Assembly: GCA_020636155.1 (NCBI GenBank)
Contig: JACJYM010000004.1
Coordinates: 212,665-276,664, forward strand
DNA from: Lewinellaceae bacterium
Lineage (GTDB): Bacteria > Bacteroidota > Bacteroidia > Chitinophagales > Saprospiraceae
Direction: 5' to 3'
Length of the DNA: 64,000 nt
Of the stretch, positions 44,753 through 52,964 are shown piece after piece (the stretch's first letter is position 1; each line of letters begins with the position of its first letter). The notes beneath the pieces were generated by a model, which was not told the DNA's origin, searched no databases, and saw only the letters and a program-made list of their open reading frames with translations. The translations under genes and the position numbers were made by a program.

Positions 44753-46931
44753 AAAGTAGATAGTTTTCTAAATCGGTATGTTTTTCTACGTGCTTAATTA
44801 CTTCTTCATCCTTGATTTCAATCCCGTCGATAAAAACCAAGATTTTTGCATTCGGATATTGTGTAGACGATAGCTTATTATAAGCTTTTTTGGCTGTTTT
44901 ATACGTGTCGTATCTTCCTAAGATGTAATCATATCTAGTTTTATCGTATGGTTTTAGGACACATACTCCATCAGGATGTTTGGTTATTTCATCTTTATAC
45001 AGCTGTTCACTTGACGCAAAATATATTCGATATGAAAGGCCTTTTTCTGAATGTAAATACTCATCAAATTTTGGATTTCGTATCTGTGGAGAAATTTCTA
45101 TCGTTTCATTTTGAACTTGTAAAGGTGAGTTTTCTGGAACGATTATATCCATGTCTATGCGATTATTGAGCTTGTCAGCTACATCTGATGATTCCACTTT
45201 TGAAGAATAAACGGCAGGGAATGACGAACCACAGGCCTCTATCTGAATTTTATCCGATTTTAAGCCATGGGAACTGAGATATTTTGCCACTTCCTCAGTT
45301 CTTTTTATTGAAAAATAAAGATCGTAATCAGATTTTTTAGCATCAGTTGCATGACCTATTAATTTAACAAAGTGGTCTGGATAAATTTTCAGCATATCGG
45401 TAACCAGTTTCAGTTTTGTAAGATTCTGAGGCCCCAAAACATCTATATCCGTTTTGTAATATAGTGGCTTGTTGAAAAATTGTCTTTTCTTGGCAACGAC
45501 GGATTCCGAACTCTCGGGTAACGACTTGCCCACTTCTGAGGTTTCTTCTTCAATATTTAACCATGCGAAGTCTGGAATTTCGAATTGATCGAGCACCTGT
45601 TCTTTAAAATATAAAATGTATAAATCATTTCCTCCACTTCCTTCGGCTCTATCAGAACTAAATATTGCAAATGTGCCATCCGCAGATATTCTAAATCCAC
45701 CTTCATTACCATACGTATTAACCGGTAAGGCTAAATTGCGTGGTACAGCCCATCCATCTATGGAAAAACTAGAGGAAAAAATATCATATCCGCCCAAAGA
45801 GTTTAAAGAATTAGAGCTGTAGTATATTTCATGTCCGCCATTGGTCATAAATGGAAATCTATCATCAAAAGCAGTATTAATCCTATCGCCGAGATTTTTG
45901 GGTTGTCCCCATGTTCCTTCTTTTCTTTCGACGGAATAGATATCATACCCACCATATCCACCTTCTCTCATGCTCGAAAATAAGTACAAACTATCATTGA
46001 TTGGAAAAATGTCGCGATCACCTAAGTCATAAATTATCGGTGAGTGAAATTCGTAAGTCAAACTCATCGAATCTTGATTTGTACTAAACGTATCGGTCAA
46101 TATGGCCGTCGAATGATCCTCTAGTTCTCTATCATAAAAGATTACGAGCCCATCTTTACTTATTGATTGAATATGTTCGGTTCTTGATGTATTTATTCGA
46201 GTAGGTAATTTTTTGAGAATAGACAATTCTGTTTGATAATTTTCTACCGAATAAACATCATACATATATCTGTCCATCCCTGTTTCTTTCTCTTTTTGAA
46301 GGCCTCCCGTAGATAGATTTCTATCAGATGAAAAATACAACTTGTTAACCTGAGTCGGACTGAAAACTGGATTTATTTCGTTGTATTTACTATTTACATT
46401 AGATCCTAAGTTTTCTACAAATCCCACCTTATCTGAAAAAAGGATATTTTGAGCATATTGGCATTGCTCGATTTTTTTAATTACCTCATCGCTTTCCGAA
46501 GAGTTTGACTTTATATTAGAAAGGTAATTTTTATAAAAAATAGCTGCATCCTTATAGTTCTGAAGTGCTTGATAGCTCATCGCAGTGTAGAGAAACATGG
46601 CATTGTCTGTAGATTTTTGATCAAAAGCTTTTTTCATACTTGCAATGCACTCAGAAAATTTACCTACCTGATACTCACAAATTCCCTTCTGTACTAAGGC
46701 TTTTTTGTCCTTATCTATTTTGTCATAAGTGTCGAAATAATTTAGTGCTGTAACATATTCTTGTTTATCAAAAAAATATTCGGCACTCTTTAAGACTTGC
46801 TTTTGCCCTGTAATAATACTGGGCAATCCAAAGAATAACAAGATACCAAAAAGTGAAATTTTTGGTCTGAAAAAAGAATAAAATAAATAGATCAAGCTTG
46901 AGGATTTAAAATTTCTAAACTTGATGCTCAT
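44736..46931 (-). CDS. TPR / PD40-propeller / OmpA / SPOR-like outer-membrane protein
   Basis: 731 residues. A hydrophobic segment (about 24-43, ending IITGQ) is probably the signal or anchor. TPR-like helices follow (about 45-150), then PD40/WD40-like strands (about 180-430) with repeated YFSSDR, YSSNSLNSLGGYDIF and IFSSDRAEGSGGNDLY. An OmpA peptidoglycan-binding domain (about 500-600) has LIGHATDAKKSDYDLYFSIKRTEEVAKYL. A last part with LGRYDTYKTAKKAYNKL looks like a SPOR domain. The family includes T9SS/gliding-associated outer-membrane proteins such as PorE; the SPOR-like end is extra. The codon of the open frame at 46949 is TTG, so ATG 46931 is chosen, overlapping the E2 gene by 17 bases. 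Confidence 0.8.
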   Translation of the reverse strand: MSIKFRNFKSSSLIYLFYSFFRPKISLFGILLFFGLPSIITGQKQVLKSAEYFFDKQEYVTALNYFDTYDKIDKDKKALVQKGICEYQVGKFSECIASMKKAFDQKSTDNAMFLYTAMSYQALQNYKDAAIFYKNYLSNIKSNSSESDEVIKKIEQCQYAQNILFSDKVGFVENLGSNVNSKYNEINPVFSPTQVNKLYFSSDRNLSTGGLQKEKETGMDRYMYDVYSVENYQTELSILKKLPTRINTSRTEHIQSISKDGLVIFYDRELEDHSTAILTDTFSTNQDSMSLTYEFHSPIIYDLGDRDIFPINDSLYLFSSMREGGYGGYDIYSVERKEGTWGQPKNLGDRINTAFDDRFPFMTNGGHEIYYSSNSLNSLGGYDIFSSSFSIDGWAVPRNLALPVNTYGNEGGFRISADGTFAIFSSDRAEGSGGNDLYILYFKEQVLDQFEIPDFAWLNIEEETSEVGKSLPESSESVVAKKRQFFNKPLYYKTDIDVLGPQNLTKLKLVTDMLKIYPDHFVKLIGHATDAKKSDYDLYFSIKRTEEVAKYLSSHGLKSDKIQIEACGSSFPAVYSSKVESSDVADKLNNRIDMDIIVPENSPLQVQNETIEISPQIRNPKFDEYLHSEKGLSYRIYFASSEQLYKDEITKHPDGVCVLKPYDKTRYDYILGRYDTYKTAKKAYNKLSSTQYPNAKILVFIDGIEIKDEEVIKHVEKHTDLENYLLYEIGK

Positions 46932-48252
46932 TTTCGTTGAATTGTTCAAGATAATCGGCCACTCTTCTTAAAAAACTACCACCTAAAGCGCCATCTACTA
47001 CTCGATGGTCATACGAGAGTGATAAGTACATCATGTGACGTATAGCAATGACATCACCATCTGTAGTTTCAAGTACCACTGGTTTTTTCTTAATGGATCC
47101 GGTGGCAAGAATCGCAACTTGTGGTTGGTTGATAATGGGGGTTCCCATCAGATTACCAAAAGTACCCACATTAGTCAGCGTAAATGTTCCGTCTTGTATT
47201 TCTTCCGGTTTAAGCTTATTAATTCTCGCTCTGGCAGCTAAGTCGTTTACTTTTTTAGTAATCCCTACTAGGTTCAACATATTGGCGTCTTTGATGACTG
47301 GAACTATTAAATTTCCAGAGGGCAATGCCGCAGCCATTCCGATGTTGATATTCTTTTTTAAGATGATATTATTCCCTTCTACTGAGATATTTACCATAGG
47401 ATAATCAGCTATGGCTTTTACTACACTTTCGATAAATATAGGGGTAAAGGTAATTTTCTCACCGTATTTCTTTTGAAATTCCCCTTTTATTTTGTCTCTC
47501 CATTTTACAATGTTGGTCACATCCGCCTCTACGAAGGAGGTCACGTGAGGTGAGGTCTGTTTACTCATGACCATGTGATCCGAAATCAATTTTCGCATCC
47601 GATCCATCGCTATGATTTCCACATTACCTTCTTCAGAAAAACTGGATTGTGCAATCGGTGCTGGTTTCGGTGTTTGTGTAGTTTTTGGGATATCAACAGT
47701 ATGGGTAATACCCGAGGTCGGTCTATTATCAATGTAGCTTAATATATCGGTTTTTGTAACCCTTCCGTGTTGTCCTGTTCCTTTGATTTGTTCTAATTCC
47801 TGCAGAGATATATTTTCCTGTTTCGCGATGTTTTTTACGAGAGGAGAATAAAATCGATCTGTATTTTTAAAATCGACCGTTTCTATTGTTTCAAGTTCGT
47901 TCGTTTTTACTATTGGAACATAAGGAACTTCCTCGGCAGCGGCTTTCGTGTCCTTATGTCCATTAGAAGAAGTGCTAACGGCTGGTGAAGGATTGGCTTC
48001 TAAATCTGCTGTTTCTGTTGTCAAAGTAGCTATTACCGTACCGACTTCCACGACGTCATTTTCTTTAAAAAATATTTCAGAGATGATTCCTTCGGCAGGA
48101 GATGGGATTTCTGAATCTACTTTATCTGTCGCTATCTCCAATATGGTCTCATCCAATTCTACTTTATCTCCTGGGTTTTTTAACCATTTCAAAATGGTTG
48201 CTTCCATAATACTTTCGCCCATTTTAGGCATTACCAATTCTATCTTGGACAT
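46915..48252 (-). CDS. 2-oxo acid dehydrogenase E2 component (dihydrolipoyl acyltransferase)
   Basis: 445 residues. An N-terminal lipoyl domain (about 1-80) has ATDKVDSEIPSP with the lipoylated Lys44. A linker follows, then the E1/E3-binding domain (FYSPLVKNIAKQENISLQELEQIKGTGQHGRVTKTDIL, about 130-175), another linker, and the catalytic core (about 215-440). The core ends with YDHRVVDGALGGSFLRRV, the HxxxD catalytic motif. It transfers an acyl group from lipoate to CoA. One lipoyl domain and the sequence fit branched-chain (BkdB-like) or pyruvate/2-oxoglutarate E2; substrate is not certain. A -7-like box TAATTTTG lies at 48283-48276. Downstream is the OmpA-type gene, overlapping. Confidence 0.88.
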   Translation of the reverse strand: MSKIELVMPKMGESIMEATILKWLKNPGDKVELDETILEIATDKVDSEIPSPAEGIISEIFFKENDVVEVGTVIATLTTETADLEANPSPAVSTSSNGHKDTKAAAEEVPYVPIVKTNELETIETVDFKNTDRFYSPLVKNIAKQENISLQELEQIKGTGQHGRVTKTDILSYIDNRPTSGITHTVDIPKTTQTPKPAPIAQSSFSEEGNVEIIAMDRMRKLISDHMVMSKQTSPHVTSFVEADVTNIVKWRDKIKGEFQKKYGEKITFTPIFIESVVKAIADYPMVNISVEGNNIILKKNINIGMAAALPSGNLIVPVIKDANMLNLVGITKKVNDLAARARINKLKPEEIQDGTFTLTNVGTFGNLMGTPIINQPQVAILATGSIKKKPVVLETTDGDVIAIRHMMYLSLSYDHRVVDGALGGSFLRRVADYLEQFNENEHQV

Positions 48253-48289
48253 TTGTTTCTAATTTTTTAGTGTCACAAAATTAAGTTAA

Positions 48290-49528
48290 TTAAATCTGCT
48301 CTAAAAACTTTCTCAGTTCATTCAGTGCAAAATTTGTACCTATAATTCGGTTTTTCGTTCTATCATCACCCGCATTAATCAATCTAGTCTTTACAGAATT
48401 TTTATTTCCAACGGCTATCCAAATTGTTCCCACCGGTTTTTCCGGTGTACCTCCTCCTGGTCCGGCAATACCGGAAATAGCCACAGATACGTCAGAATTA
48501 AGTTTATCGCATGCCCCATGAACCATTTCTATGACGGTCTCTTCACTTACAGCACCATAATTAAGGAGTGTTTTTTCTTGGACATTCAATAATTTCATCT
48601 TTGCTTCGTTGCTATATGAAATTATGCTTCCTAAATAATATTCCGAAGAACCCGCAAGACCGGTAATTCTCTCAGATATCATGCCTCCTGTACAACTTTC
48701 TGCTGTAGAAATGGTCAGTTTTTTCTGAATACAAATATTTGCAACGACCGATTCCAAGCTCACGTCTTTTTGGGCAAAAACATATTTTTGTAATCTATTG
48801 TAAATTTCTATTAAAATCTCGTTGTGATACTTTTTCAAGTCTTGTCCTACATCTTGATATGTTGTGAGTCTGATTCTTAGTATTCCCAGACTTGGCAGAT
48901 AGGCGATACTCGTATTTTCTTTTACATTATCCTCTATGTCTTTTATTTTAGCAGCGGCATCGGATTCGGCAATGGATGCAAGCATGAGGGTATCTATAAA
49001 AAACTTACTAGTATTGTTTTTTCTAAGAATGGGTATTACTTCATGAGTCATGATGTCATTCATTTCATACGGCACCCCAGGCATAGAAATGAATATTTTA
49101 TCCTCTTTTTTAAAATACATTCCGGGTGCAGTTCCTAGATTATTATTAAGCAGTTCAACCTTTGAAGGCATAAAGCATTGTTCTCGATGGCTTTCCCTAA
49201 TCGTGATGTTTCGTTCTTTAAGTCTCTTTTCTATTTTGGTAAAAGTATTTTCACTATACACTAAATCACATTCAAGAAAATCTGCGACGGCCGTTTTTGT
49301 GACATCATCTTTAGTAGGACCAAGCCCACCTGTAATTAGTACAATATTCGTACTATCACTCACCTGATGCAGGGAATCTATGATATCTTTTAAATTGTCT
49401 GACACAACAGAAATTTTAGTGATCTTAATACCCTCAGAAATTAGAATTTCGGACATTCTAGTGGCATTTGTATTTACTATCTGTCCTATTAGTATTTCGT
49501 CACCGATGTTGATTATTTCAGCATTCAT
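48290..49528 (-). CDS. cinA: Competence/damage-inducible protein CinA (NMN deamidase)
   Basis: 412 residues with two domains. The N-terminal MoCF-like domain (about 1-165) has NIGDEILIGQIVNTNA, ITGGLGPTKDDVTKTAVADFL, and GTAPGM, the ADP-ribose or pyrophosphatase-type part. The C-terminal PncC domain (about 250-410) has TAESCTGGMISERIT, SYSNEAKMKLLNV and AISGIAGPGGGTPEKPVGTIWIAV; it deamidates nicotinamide mononucleotide in NAD recycling. Full length for the two-domain type. In some species linked to recombination with recA, here 18 kb away. A single gene between E2 and birA. Confidence 0.95.
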   Translation of the reverse strand: MNAEIINIGDEILIGQIVNTNATRMSEILISEGIKITKISVVSDNLKDIIDSLHQVSDSTNIVLITGGLGPTKDDVTKTAVADFLECDLVYSENTFTKIEKRLKERNITIRESHREQCFMPSKVELLNNNLGTAPGMYFKKEDKIFISMPGVPYEMNDIMTHEVIPILRKNNTSKFFIDTLMLASIAESDAAAKIKDIEDNVKENTSIAYLPSLGILRIRLTTYQDVGQDLKKYHNEILIEIYNRLQKYVFAQKDVSLESVVANICIQKKLTISTAESCTGGMISERITGLAGSSEYYLGSIISYSNEAKMKLLNVQEKTLLNYGAVSEETVIEMVHGACDKLNSDVSVAISGIAGPGGGTPEKPVGTIWIAVGNKNSVKTRLINAGDDRTKNRIIGTNFALNELRKFLEQI

Positions 49529-49636
49529 AATTTATTCTATGCATTTTTCTGTTTAATATGATTTAAATATCAAGATTCGACCCTTTAAAGTTAATCCTTT
49601 CCCATGTGTGTCATTGTCATCATTGACATGGTCTGC

Positions 49637-50395
49637 TTAATTGAAAACTAATTTTATTTCTTGAAAATTATAGCTTTCTGCAAGACCATTTTTCAATTCA
49701 AGTATTAACCTACCAGATGGTTCAATATCAATGATCATTCCTTCAAAAACTACTTCTCCTTTTTGGTATTTTTTCCATTCTCTAAAAGAATATATTTTTG
49801 ATATATAATTGTATTTCAATGACTTATATTCATATATTGAATTAATATTTTTGAAAAATAAATCACAAATCTCATCTAATATTTTCGATATTTCAAAAGT
49901 CAAATTGGTAATTAATTTCATGGAAGTAGGATTGGGTATGAAATCTGAAAAAGTTGTCTGATTCACATTAAGCCCGATTCCAATAACAGAGTTTTTTATA
50001 CACTTTCCTTGCAAAACGTTTTGAATTAATATCCCCGCTATTTTTTTATCTCCAATGTAAATATCATTAGGCCATTTGATTTTTACTTCTGTTTGCATAA
50101 TAGATTTTAATACGGTCGCAACAATAAGAGCCGTGTACATTGAAAGATTAAATTGATTTTCAGGCAACAACTTTTCTGGTAGAAAATGTAAAGACATTAA
50201 TAGATTTTTAGATGTTTCACTTTCCCAATATCTGCCAATCTGTCCTTTGCCCTCTGTCTGATAGTCAGTATATGCAACTATCGGGTGGTTTGGTTTATTT
50301 TTTGATATATAATCAAGAATAAATTTATTAGTCGAATCTATTGATTCAAAATAAAAGATGTAATCTTTGTCAATAATTTTACTACATGGTTGCAA
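49637..50395 (-). CDS. birA: Biotin--[acetyl-CoA-carboxylase] ligase
   Basis: Attaches biotin to the biotin carboxyl carrier protein of acetyl-CoA carboxylase and other carboxylases. The 252-residue protein is the short, non-regulatory type with no DNA-binding domain. FESIDSTNKFILDY is at the start, the biotin loop EGKGQIGRYWESE near residue 50, KWPNDIYIGDKKIAGILIQ and VIGIGLNVNQ in the middle, with an SH3-like end. The biotin loop reads GKGQIGR where most have GRGRxGR, a mild variant. No ATG precedes FESIDSTN, so the start is TTG at 50393-50395. It diverges from rsfS, which also starts with TTG. Confidence 0.9.
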   Translation of the reverse strand: MQPCSKIIDKDYIFYFESIDSTNKFILDYISKNKPNHPIVAYTDYQTEGKGQIGRYWESETSKNLLMSLHFLPEKLLPENQFNLSMYTALIVATVLKSIMQTEVKIKWPNDIYIGDKKIAGILIQNVLQGKCIKNSVIGIGLNVNQTTFSDFIPNPTSMKLITNLTFEISKILDEICDLFFKNINSIYEYKSLKYNYISKIYSFREWKKYQKGEVVFEGMIIDIEPSGRLILELKNGLAESYNFQEIKLVFN

Positions 50396-50514
50396 CGTAA
50401 GGTATTAAACTTTATGGAGCAAAAATAATTATAAAGTAATGAGCATGGATTGCCCACATTATTTTATTTGTGGATTATCTTTACTATTCAGATTAATTAA
50501 TAAAAGGAAACATA

Positions 50515-50901
50515 TTGAATAAAGTTAAAATTGAAAAAAGCTCCGACTTATTGGAAAAGGAAACCTTGAATGTAATCATTGATGCCATACACGATATTAA
50601 AGGCAAGAACGTTTTAAAGTTGGATCTTAGAGAAATTTCTGATAGACCCGCTGATTTTTTTATCATTTGCGAAGGCGATTCATCAACACAAGTAAAATCA
50701 ATCGCTGATAATATTCAAAAAAGAACCAAACAAGACTTAAATCTAAGAGCGACTCATGTAGAAGGTACTAAGAATGCCACATGGATATTATTAGATTATT
50801 TCGACATTATGGTTCATGTATTTTATCCTGAAACTCGTCAATTTTATGAGTTAGAAGAATTATGGGGTGATGCTAAAATATCAGAACACAATCTTAATTA
50901 A
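50515..50901 (+). CDS. rsfS: Ribosomal silencing factor RsfS
   Basis: Binds ribosomal protein L14 (uL14) and blocks joining of the subunits, damping translation in poor conditions. The 128-residue protein shows the family core: LDLREISDRPADFFIICEGDSSTQVKSIADNI and WILLDYFDIMVHVFYPETRQFYELEELWGDA. The start is TTG at 50515, with an AAGGA at 50504-50508 and a spacer of six bases, one of the few good Shine-Dalgarno sites in the window; this decides the start. FtsH follows after 36 bases, so the two are probably co-transcribed, linking translation control with proteolysis. Confidence 0.94.
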   Translation: MNKVKIEKSSDLLEKETLNVIIDAIHDIKGKNVLKLDLREISDRPADFFIICEGDSSTQVKSIADNIQKRTKQDLNLRATHVEGTKNATWILLDYFDIMVHVFYPETRQFYELEELWGDAKISEHNLN

Positions 50902-50936
50902 TAACTCGTATCTTACTTATTGCAATCTTAAATAAA

Positions 50937-52865
50937 ATGGAAGAAGAAAATAAAAATAAAGAAAATAAACCGGCTAAATTCAATATTAACTCTTATTGGA
51001 TTTATGGGCTGATAATTTTAGTCATATTCATTATACAGATGACGTTCAGCATGAATTCATCTGTTAAGGATTGTACCATAGGTGAATTTGAAGAAATGGT
51101 GCAAAAAGATGAAATCAAAAGAGTAGAAGTTGTAAAAAATCAAGGTATCGCTGAGGTATATTTAAAGGACTCTGTGATAGCCAAAAAGTTTCCAGATATG
51201 AAGGAAAATCGTTTTTCTACACCTAATTTTAGTTTTGAAATCGGCGATTTAGGCACTTTTGACCAATCGATGGCAGAATACCGTAAACAGGGGCATGATT
51301 TCCCTTTAAAGTATGTTACTCGTACCAGCTGGTTGTCACCATTGCTAGGTTGGGTGTTTCCCTTCCTTCTCCTATTGGGTATTTATATGTACATTATGAA
51401 GAGAGTGAGCTCTGGGGCTGGTGGCGCTGGTGGTCAGATTTTTAGCATCGGTAAATCAAAAGCGACATTATTTGATAAAAATACAAAAGTGAATGTCACT
51501 TTTGCAGATGTTGCAGGGCTAGATGAAGCAAAAGAGGAAGTGATGGAAGTAGTTGATTTTTTAAAAAATCCGAAAAAATATACAGCTCTCGGTGGTAAAA
51601 TCCCTAAAGGTGTCCTTCTTGTAGGTCCTCCAGGTACAGGAAAAACATTACTAGCTAAAGCCGTGGCTGGAGAAGCTGGAGTTCCATTTTTTAGTATTTC
51701 CGGTTCAGACTTTGTTGAGATGTTTGTAGGAGTTGGGGCCTCGAGAGTCCGGGATTTATTTAAACAAGCACGGGAAAAAGCACCTTGTATCATTTTTATA
51801 GATGAGATAGATGCGATAGGTAGAGCAAGAGGAAAAGGGACTTTCCAGGGTGGAAATGACGAAAGAGAAAATACTCTTAATCAGTTACTAGTAGAGATGG
51901 ATGGTTTCGGTACCGACTCCGGAGTCATTATCATGGCAGCGACTAACAGGCCGGATGTATTGGATAGTGCTTTACTCAGACCGGGAAGGTTTGATAGACA
52001 GATAGGTATTGATAGACCCGACCTTAAAGGTAGAGAAGACATATTCAAAGTGCATTTAAAAAATATTGTTACATCTGCCGATGTCAATCCTTCTGTTTTA
52101 GCGGAAATGACACCGGGTTTTGCCGGTGCAGAAATAGCCAATGTTTGTAATGAGGCAGCTCTAATCGCGGCCAGACGCAACAAAACCGAAGTACACATGG
52201 AGGATTTCAACTATGCACTGGATAAAGTTATCGGCGGATTGGAAAAGAAAAATAAGTTGATTTCTCCTCGTGAGAAAGAAATTATTGCTTATCACGAGGC
52301 TGGTCACGCTATATGTGGATGGTTTTTAGAACATGCAAGTCCATTGGTAAAAGTTACAATTGTACCACGAGGAATAGGAACATTGGGCTATGCCCAGTAC
52401 TTACCAAAGGAAGAGTATATTACGAGAACAGAACAAATGCTAGATCGAGTATGTATGACCCTTGGAGGAAGAGCCGCAGAAAAAATCGTTTTTAATAAGA
52501 TTTCTACAGGAGCTCAGAATGATCTAGACCAAGTGACCAAAATGGCTTATGGTATGATTGCAATTTATGGTATGAATGACAAAGTGGGTAACGTTTCATT
52601 TTATGGATTACAACAAGACCAATTTAATAAGCCATATTCTGACGATACGGCTACTTTGATTGATTCTGAAGTGAGAATGTTGATTGATGAGCAATATCTA
52701 AGAGCTCAAGCATTACTAATAGACAAAAGAAAAGAATTGGATTTGTTGGCTAAGGAATTGCTAGAAAAAGAAGTTGTCCTAAAATCAGATTTAGAACGTT
52801 TAATTGGCGAACGACCGGCCGGCTCAGATACAGAACCCGAATTCGTTAAAAATATAAACAACTAA
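50937..52865 (+). CDS. ftsH: ATP-dependent zinc metalloprotease FtsH
   Basis: Membrane-bound AAA+ protease that degrades misassembled membrane proteins and some regulators. The 642 residues have two N-terminal membrane helices (about 20-38 and 132-150) around a periplasmic domain. The AAA domain has Walker A GPPGTGKT (230-237), Walker B IIFIDEIDAIG and the second region of homology ATNRPDVLDSALLRPGRFDRQ. The M41 peptidase domain has HEAGH at residues 453-457. It is full length and intact. The hairpin that would terminate it (52874-52901) is a parS-like palindrome. Confidence 0.97.
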   Translation: MEEENKNKENKPAKFNINSYWIYGLIILVIFIIQMTFSMNSSVKDCTIGEFEEMVQKDEIKRVEVVKNQGIAEVYLKDSVIAKKFPDMKENRFSTPNFSFEIGDLGTFDQSMAEYRKQGHDFPLKYVTRTSWLSPLLGWVFPFLLLLGIYMYIMKRVSSGAGGAGGQIFSIGKSKATLFDKNTKVNVTFADVAGLDEAKEEVMEVVDFLKNPKKYTALGGKIPKGVLLVGPPGTGKTLLAKAVAGEAGVPFFSISGSDFVEMFVGVGASRVRDLFKQAREKAPCIIFIDEIDAIGRARGKGTFQGGNDERENTLNQLLVEMDGFGTDSGVIIMAATNRPDVLDSALLRPGRFDRQIGIDRPDLKGREDIFKVHLKNIVTSADVNPSVLAEMTPGFAGAEIANVCNEAALIAARRNKTEVHMEDFNYALDKVIGGLEKKNKLISPREKEIIAYHEAGHAICGWFLEHASPLVKVTIVPRGIGTLGYAQYLPKEEYITRTEQMLDRVCMTLGGRAAEKIVFNKISTGAQNDLDQVTKMAYGMIAIYGMNDKVGNVSFYGLQQDQFNKPYSDDTATLIDSEVRMLIDEQYLRAQALLIDKRKELDLLAKELLEKEVVLKSDLERLIGERPAGSDTEPEFVKNINN

Positions 52866-52873
52866 GTGTATTT

Positions 52874-52901
52874 AAAAAGTGTTCCACGTGGAACACTTTT
52901 T
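52874..52901. promoter_or_regulatory. parS-like palindrome 1, also a possible terminator of ftsH
   Basis: A perfect 28-base palindrome with TGTTCCACGTGGAACA at its centre (52880-52895) and A5 / T5 arms outside it. The core equals the ParB-binding parS sequence of Pseudomonas (TGTTCCACGTGGAAC). On the plus strand it is followed by T-rich sequence, so it could also end the ftsH transcript. The second copy is 43 bases downstream, centre to centre. Confidence 0.65.
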
Positions 52902-52922
52902 TTATGCAAAGATTTTTAAATT

Positions 52923-52938
52923 TGTTCCACGTGGAACA
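52923..52938. promoter_or_regulatory. parS-like palindrome 2
   Basis: Exact repeat of TGTTCCACGTGGAACA. Its last base is the A of an in-frame ATG (52938-52940) at the start of the longest M1 peptidase frame, so that ATG is probably not the real start. It is phased four helical turns from copy 1. Confidence 0.65.
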
Positions 52939-52964
52939 TGACATTGTTATTTAAATTACTAGGT

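Noticed and set aside
47538..47548. GTCACGTGAGG, which contains CACGTG
   Set aside because: Does not extend to the parS sequence and lies inside the E2 coding region.
49600..49631. CCATGT...ACATGG imperfect inverted repeat with TCAT repeats between cinA and birA
   Set aside because: Bulged stem and no T-run on either strand; not convincing as a terminator or operator.
50454..50473. CCACA-N10-TGTGG inverted repeat before rsfS
   Set aside because: Short arms and A+T-rich; could be chance, no other support.
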